Origin: Marivita sp041725935 | GTDB lineage: Bacteria > Pseudomonadota > Alphaproteobacteria > Rhodobacterales > Rhodobacteraceae | DNA: 64,000 nucleotides | Direction of reading: 5' to 3' | NCBI GenBank assembly: GCA_041725935.1 | Contig: JBGRQD010000012.1 | Location: 1-64,000, forward strand | Shown: in pieces, positions 61,346 through 64,000 of the stretch | Layout: every line of letters starts with the position of its first letter | Numbering within the stretch: position 1 is the stretch's first letter | Made by a program: the position numbers and the translations under genes | The notes under the pieces: generated by a model | The model's input: the letters and a program-made list of their open reading frames with translations, nothing else | Told to the model about the DNA's origin: nothing | Databases searched by the model: none

Positions 61346-63760
61346 TCAGGCGCGGAGCCTTTTGCCTTCGGGGTCGAAAGGCGGCTGATCAAGGATCACC
61401 GCGCGGTGCGGGCGGCCAAGCACCATCACCTCGACCTGATCGCCCGGTTCGGCACCTTTGACGTAGCCAAGGGCAAGCGACTGGCCCACATGGTAGCCAT
61501 AGGCGCCAGAGCTGACGCGGCCGATGCCGACACCGTCTTTGAAGATCGGCTCACCTCCGGTGGCATCGGCGTTCGACGCATCGGTGTCTTCGGCGTTCAG
61601 CGCCAACAGCACCATGTGCTCACGGGCGGGCTTGGCCATGTTGGCCAGCGCCGCGTCGCGGTTCAGGTAGGGTTTGTCGCTTCGGCACAGCCGGTCCAGC
61701 CCGCATTCCTGCGGCCAGTATTCCGGGCTGTATTCGCGGCCCCATGATCCGTAGGCCTTTTCCATCCGAAGGCTCATCAGCGCCCGGCTGCCCACGGGGA
61801 TCGCGCCCACCTCATGTCCCGCCTCGATCAGCGCGGCGTAGAGCGTGGCCTGATCCGCAGCGCGGCAATGCAGTTCCCAGCCCAGATCGCCGGTGAAGGA
61901 CACCCGCAGAGCCATCACTTCCACACCCGCGATCTCGAGCATGGCGGAGCGCATGAAGGGCCAGTCGGCGGTGTCGAGGGACGTGTTGATCAGACGTTGC
62001 AGCAGGGCGCGGGATTGGGGACCTGCCACGTTGAACCCGCACCAGTCGTTTGTCAGGGACTCGAAACTCGTGCCTTCCGGCAACGGCACCGCGTCGTAGA
62101 GCCGTTTCTGATAGCGCTCGGCCATGCCGGAGCTGACGATCCAGAACTCGTCCTCGGCCAGCCGCGTGACTGTCGCATCCCCCGCGATGCCACCACGTTT
62201 GCCGATCAGCGGTGTCAGACAGGATCGGCCCACCGTTTGCGGCATGCGATTGGCAAAGACCGCGTTCAGCCAGTCCTCGGCCCCCGGCCCCGTGACGCGG
62301 TACTTGGCGAAGTTGGAGATGTCGATGATCCCGGCTTTGTCACGCAGCGTTCGGGCCTCTTGGTCCACTACATCCCACCACGGTTGGCGGGTGAAGCCCG
62401 CGCTGTCGGGGATGTCCTTTGAGAAATAAAGCGGATGCTCCCAGCCGTAATTCAAACCAAACACCGCGCCCATGTCTTTCTGCATCTCGTAGGCCGGGCG
62501 CGTCCGAACCGGACGGCCGGCGTCCCGTTCCTCATTGGGGAAGTGGATCTTGAAGCGGTGCGCATATTGATCGCCGACCCGCGCCTTGGTGAATGTGGCA
62601 TCGGCCCAGTCGCCGAACCGCGCCAGGTCCCAGGCGAACATGTCATACTGCATCTCGCCTTCGATGATCCATTGCGCCACCATCAGGCCCATGCCGCCCG
62701 ATTGCGAAAAGCCGGGGATGATGCCGTTGCAGCAGAAATAGCCCTGTTTTTCCGGCACTGGCCCCAGCAGGACATTGCTGTCCGGCGACCAGATCATCGG
62801 GCCGTTGATCACCCGCTTGATCCCTGCCTCACCGACAGCGGGCACGCGGTCAATCGCGCGCATCATGTTGTCCTCGATGCGTTCAAGATCGTCGGCGAAC
62901 AACTCGTGACCAAAGCCCTGCGGTGTGCCGTCTTCGGCCCAGAAGCGCACGTCTTTCTCATAGGCACCGACCAGCAGGCCCTTGCCCTCCTGACGCAGGT
63001 AATATTCGCCGTCCCGGTCCGCGACCGATGGCAAACGCCGGTCCATCGCGGCGATCTCGGCGATGGTTTCGGTCACGAAATACTGGTGCTCTGTGGGCAG
63101 CAGCGGCAGCTTGATCCCGGCCAGCGCCGCCACTTCGCGGCCCCAGAGGCCTGCGGCGTTGACCACCCAAGGCGTGTGGATGTCACCCTTGGGCGTGCGC
63201 ACGATCCATGTGCCGTCGGGCTGGGGGTCGGTGGCGGTGACGGGCGTAAAGCGATGAATTTCCGCGCCTTTTTGCCGGGCACCTGCCGCATAGGCTGCGG
63301 TTACACCGGACGGGTCGACATTGCCGCCGTCGGGTTCATACATGATGCAGCGGATGCCATCGAAATTCACCAGCGGGTGCAGCGCTTCGGCTTCGGTGCG
63401 GCTGACCTCGTGGAAGTTCATGCCGTAGAGTTTCGCCTTGGCCGCCTGCAGGCGCAGCTGGTGTTCGCGCGCTGCGGTCTGGGCAAGGTAGAGCGATCCA
63501 GGCTGGAACACGCCACAACTTTGGCCAGTCTCGGCCTCGAGCTGGTTGTAGAGGTTCATGGTATAATGCTGGATGCGGCTGATATTGGTGCTGTCATGCA
63601 GCCCGTGGATGTTGGCGGCGGCATGCCATGTCGACCCGCTGGTCAGCTCGTCGCGTTCAAGCAGCACAACATCGGTCCAGCCCAATTTCGCGAGATGGTA
63701 CAGAATCGAACAGCCGATGACGCCGCCCCCGATGACGACTGCCTGAGCGTGGGTTTTCAT
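61346..63760 (-). CDS. FAD-dependent oxidoreductase, dimethylglycine/sarcosine dehydrogenase family
   Basis: This 804-residue two-domain enzyme has an amino DAO-type flavoprotein domain (VVIGGGVIGCSILYHLAKLGW, residues 8-28; STWHAAANIHGLHDSTN, where the His is the usual covalent FAD site in this family) and a carboxyl GcvT-type tetrahydrofolate-binding domain (about residues 420-800; YRVTGPGAEDWLN, SFTGDLGWELHC). It should oxidatively demethylate dimethylglycine or sarcosine and hand the one-carbon unit to folate. It could follow the glycine betaine made by the carnitine operon. The start at 63760 precedes the FAD motif directly; upstream codons lack support. Confidence 0.9.
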   Translation of the reverse strand: MKTHAQAVVIGGGVIGCSILYHLAKLGWTDVVLLERDELTSGSTWHAAANIHGLHDSTNISRIQHYTMNLYNQLEAETGQSCGVFQPGSLYLAQTAAREHQLRLQAAKAKLYGMNFHEVSRTEAEALHPLVNFDGIRCIMYEPDGGNVDPSGVTAAYAAGARQKGAEIHRFTPVTATDPQPDGTWIVRTPKGDIHTPWVVNAAGLWGREVAALAGIKLPLLPTEHQYFVTETIAEIAAMDRRLPSVADRDGEYYLRQEGKGLLVGAYEKDVRFWAEDGTPQGFGHELFADDLERIEDNMMRAIDRVPAVGEAGIKRVINGPMIWSPDSNVLLGPVPEKQGYFCCNGIIPGFSQSGGMGLMVAQWIIEGEMQYDMFAWDLARFGDWADATFTKARVGDQYAHRFKIHFPNEERDAGRPVRTRPAYEMQKDMGAVFGLNYGWEHPLYFSKDIPDSAGFTRQPWWDVVDQEARTLRDKAGIIDISNFAKYRVTGPGAEDWLNAVFANRMPQTVGRSCLTPLIGKRGGIAGDATVTRLAEDEFWIVSSGMAERYQKRLYDAVPLPEGTSFESLTNDWCGFNVAGPQSRALLQRLINTSLDTADWPFMRSAMLEIAGVEVMALRVSFTGDLGWELHCRAADQATLYAALIEAGHEVGAIPVGSRALMSLRMEKAYGSWGREYSPEYWPQECGLDRLCRSDKPYLNRDAALANMAKPAREHMVLLALNAEDTDASNADATGGEPIFKDGVGIGRVSSGAYGYHVGQSLALGYVKGAEPGDQVEVMVLGRPHRAVILDQPPFDPEGKRLRA

Positions 63761-63907
63761 CCTGTGCGCCTCCGTGCATGTTGGCCCCACCCTTTCGATC
63801 CGAGGACGAATGCGGTTGCCACAAGCCGACACGGGATGTCGTTTTCCGGCAGGACGCAAGAGGAAAGCCCGCCACATGGTCGGCGCATAGGGTCAGGGAG
63901 AATTGGC

Positions 63908-64000
63908 ATGAAGACGCAGGCACGTGTGGTGGTGATCGGTGGAGGAGTTGTGGGCGTGTCGGTCCTCTATCACCTGACCAAGCTGGGTTGGTCCGACGTC
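63908..64000 (+). CDS. FAD-dependent oxidoreductase, 5' end only (cut by the window)
   Basis: An ATG preceded by AGGGAGA opens a frame that runs off the window. Its 31 residues, MKTQARVVVIGGGVVGVSVL and onward YHLTKLGWSDV, closely match the amino end of the divergent 804-residue dehydrogenase. It is therefore a paralogous dimethylglycine/sarcosine-dehydrogenase-type flavoprotein transcribed the other way. The shared 147-bp gap holds an inverted repeat CGACA-N5-TGTCG (63827-63841) that may be an operator. Confidence 0.8.
   Translation, partial: MKTQARVVVIGGGVVGVSVLYHLTKLGWSDV

Noticed and set aside
63827..63841. CGACA-N5-TGTCG as a third copy of the carnitine-operon motif
   Set aside because: It lacks the TGTCGCAAT sequence and the 22-bp direct-repeat spacing; it is an inverted repeat and may be a different operator.

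Overview
The window looks like chromosomal DNA of a marine Rhodobacteraceae (Roseobacter-clade) alphaproteobacterium. The evidence is high GC, dense operons joined by ATGA/GTGA overlaps, a form II CO-dehydrogenase-like cluster, an exosortase E/VPEID-CTERM pair, the rlmE, der, bamB, lpx, bamA, rseP, dxr, frr and pyrH gene families, and quaternary-amine catabolism genes. No rRNA, tRNA or CRISPR array was seen.

Layout. 0.4-8.1 kb: a minus-strand operon for L-carnitine (and probably gamma-butyrobetaine) breakdown to glycine betaine. It holds a BKACE enzyme, an SGNH hydrolase, an SDR, a carnitine 3-dehydrogenase/thioesterase fusion, an acyl-CoA dehydrogenase, an ADP-forming acyl-CoA synthetase and an enoyl-CoA hydratase. 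8.5-9.3 kb: rlmE. 9.5-11.1 kb: a visibly AT-rich two-gene island, a DUF262 (GmrS/ParB-like) protein overlapping a HEPN-type protein, which is a candidate defence module. 11.4-15.8 kb: form II molybdenum hydroxylase (M, L, S subunits plus a CoxG-like protein), with a perfect four-way-junction palindrome between S and L. 16-19.6 kb: der, bamB and a YfgM-like gene. 20-25 kb: RND efflux adaptor and permease. 25.2-27 kb: a 58-residue VPEID-CTERM protein convergent with exosortase E/protease. 27-31.6 kb: Atm1-type ABC exporter, HerA-like ATPase, two candidate small RNAs and an IalB-family protein.

31.7-43.8 kb: a long minus-strand envelope and translation block, transcribed as pyrH, frr, uppS, cdsA, dxr, rseP, bamA, skp, fabZ, lpxA, lpxI, lpxB. 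44-51.3 kb: miaA, then a peptide-type ABC importer operon. 51.3-53.1 kb: a small Flp-like pilin, a lytic transglycosylase and ssb. 53.08-55.41 kb: an insertion sequence with 25-bp terminal inverted repeats that has split the shared ssb/aroB terminator. 55.4-61.2 kb: aroB and aroK, diverging from a small membrane protein, a secreted hypothetical protein, xerD and a CNNM/CorC-family protein. 61.3-64 kb: two divergent dimethylglycine/sarcosine-dehydrogenase-like flavoproteins, the second cut by the window edge.

The regions appear to connect. The carnitine operon and the ABC importer operon, 36 kb apart, share an unusual direct-repeat motif (TGTCGCAAT, repeated with a 22-bp period) upstream of their first genes. 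This suggests that one regulator controls both and that the importer carries carnitine or a related betaine. The dehydrogenases at the right edge could then demethylate the betaine-derived dimethylglycine. Several interspersed repeat families (paired palindromes and a CGAGGTATTT...CCAGAGA element) recur across the window.
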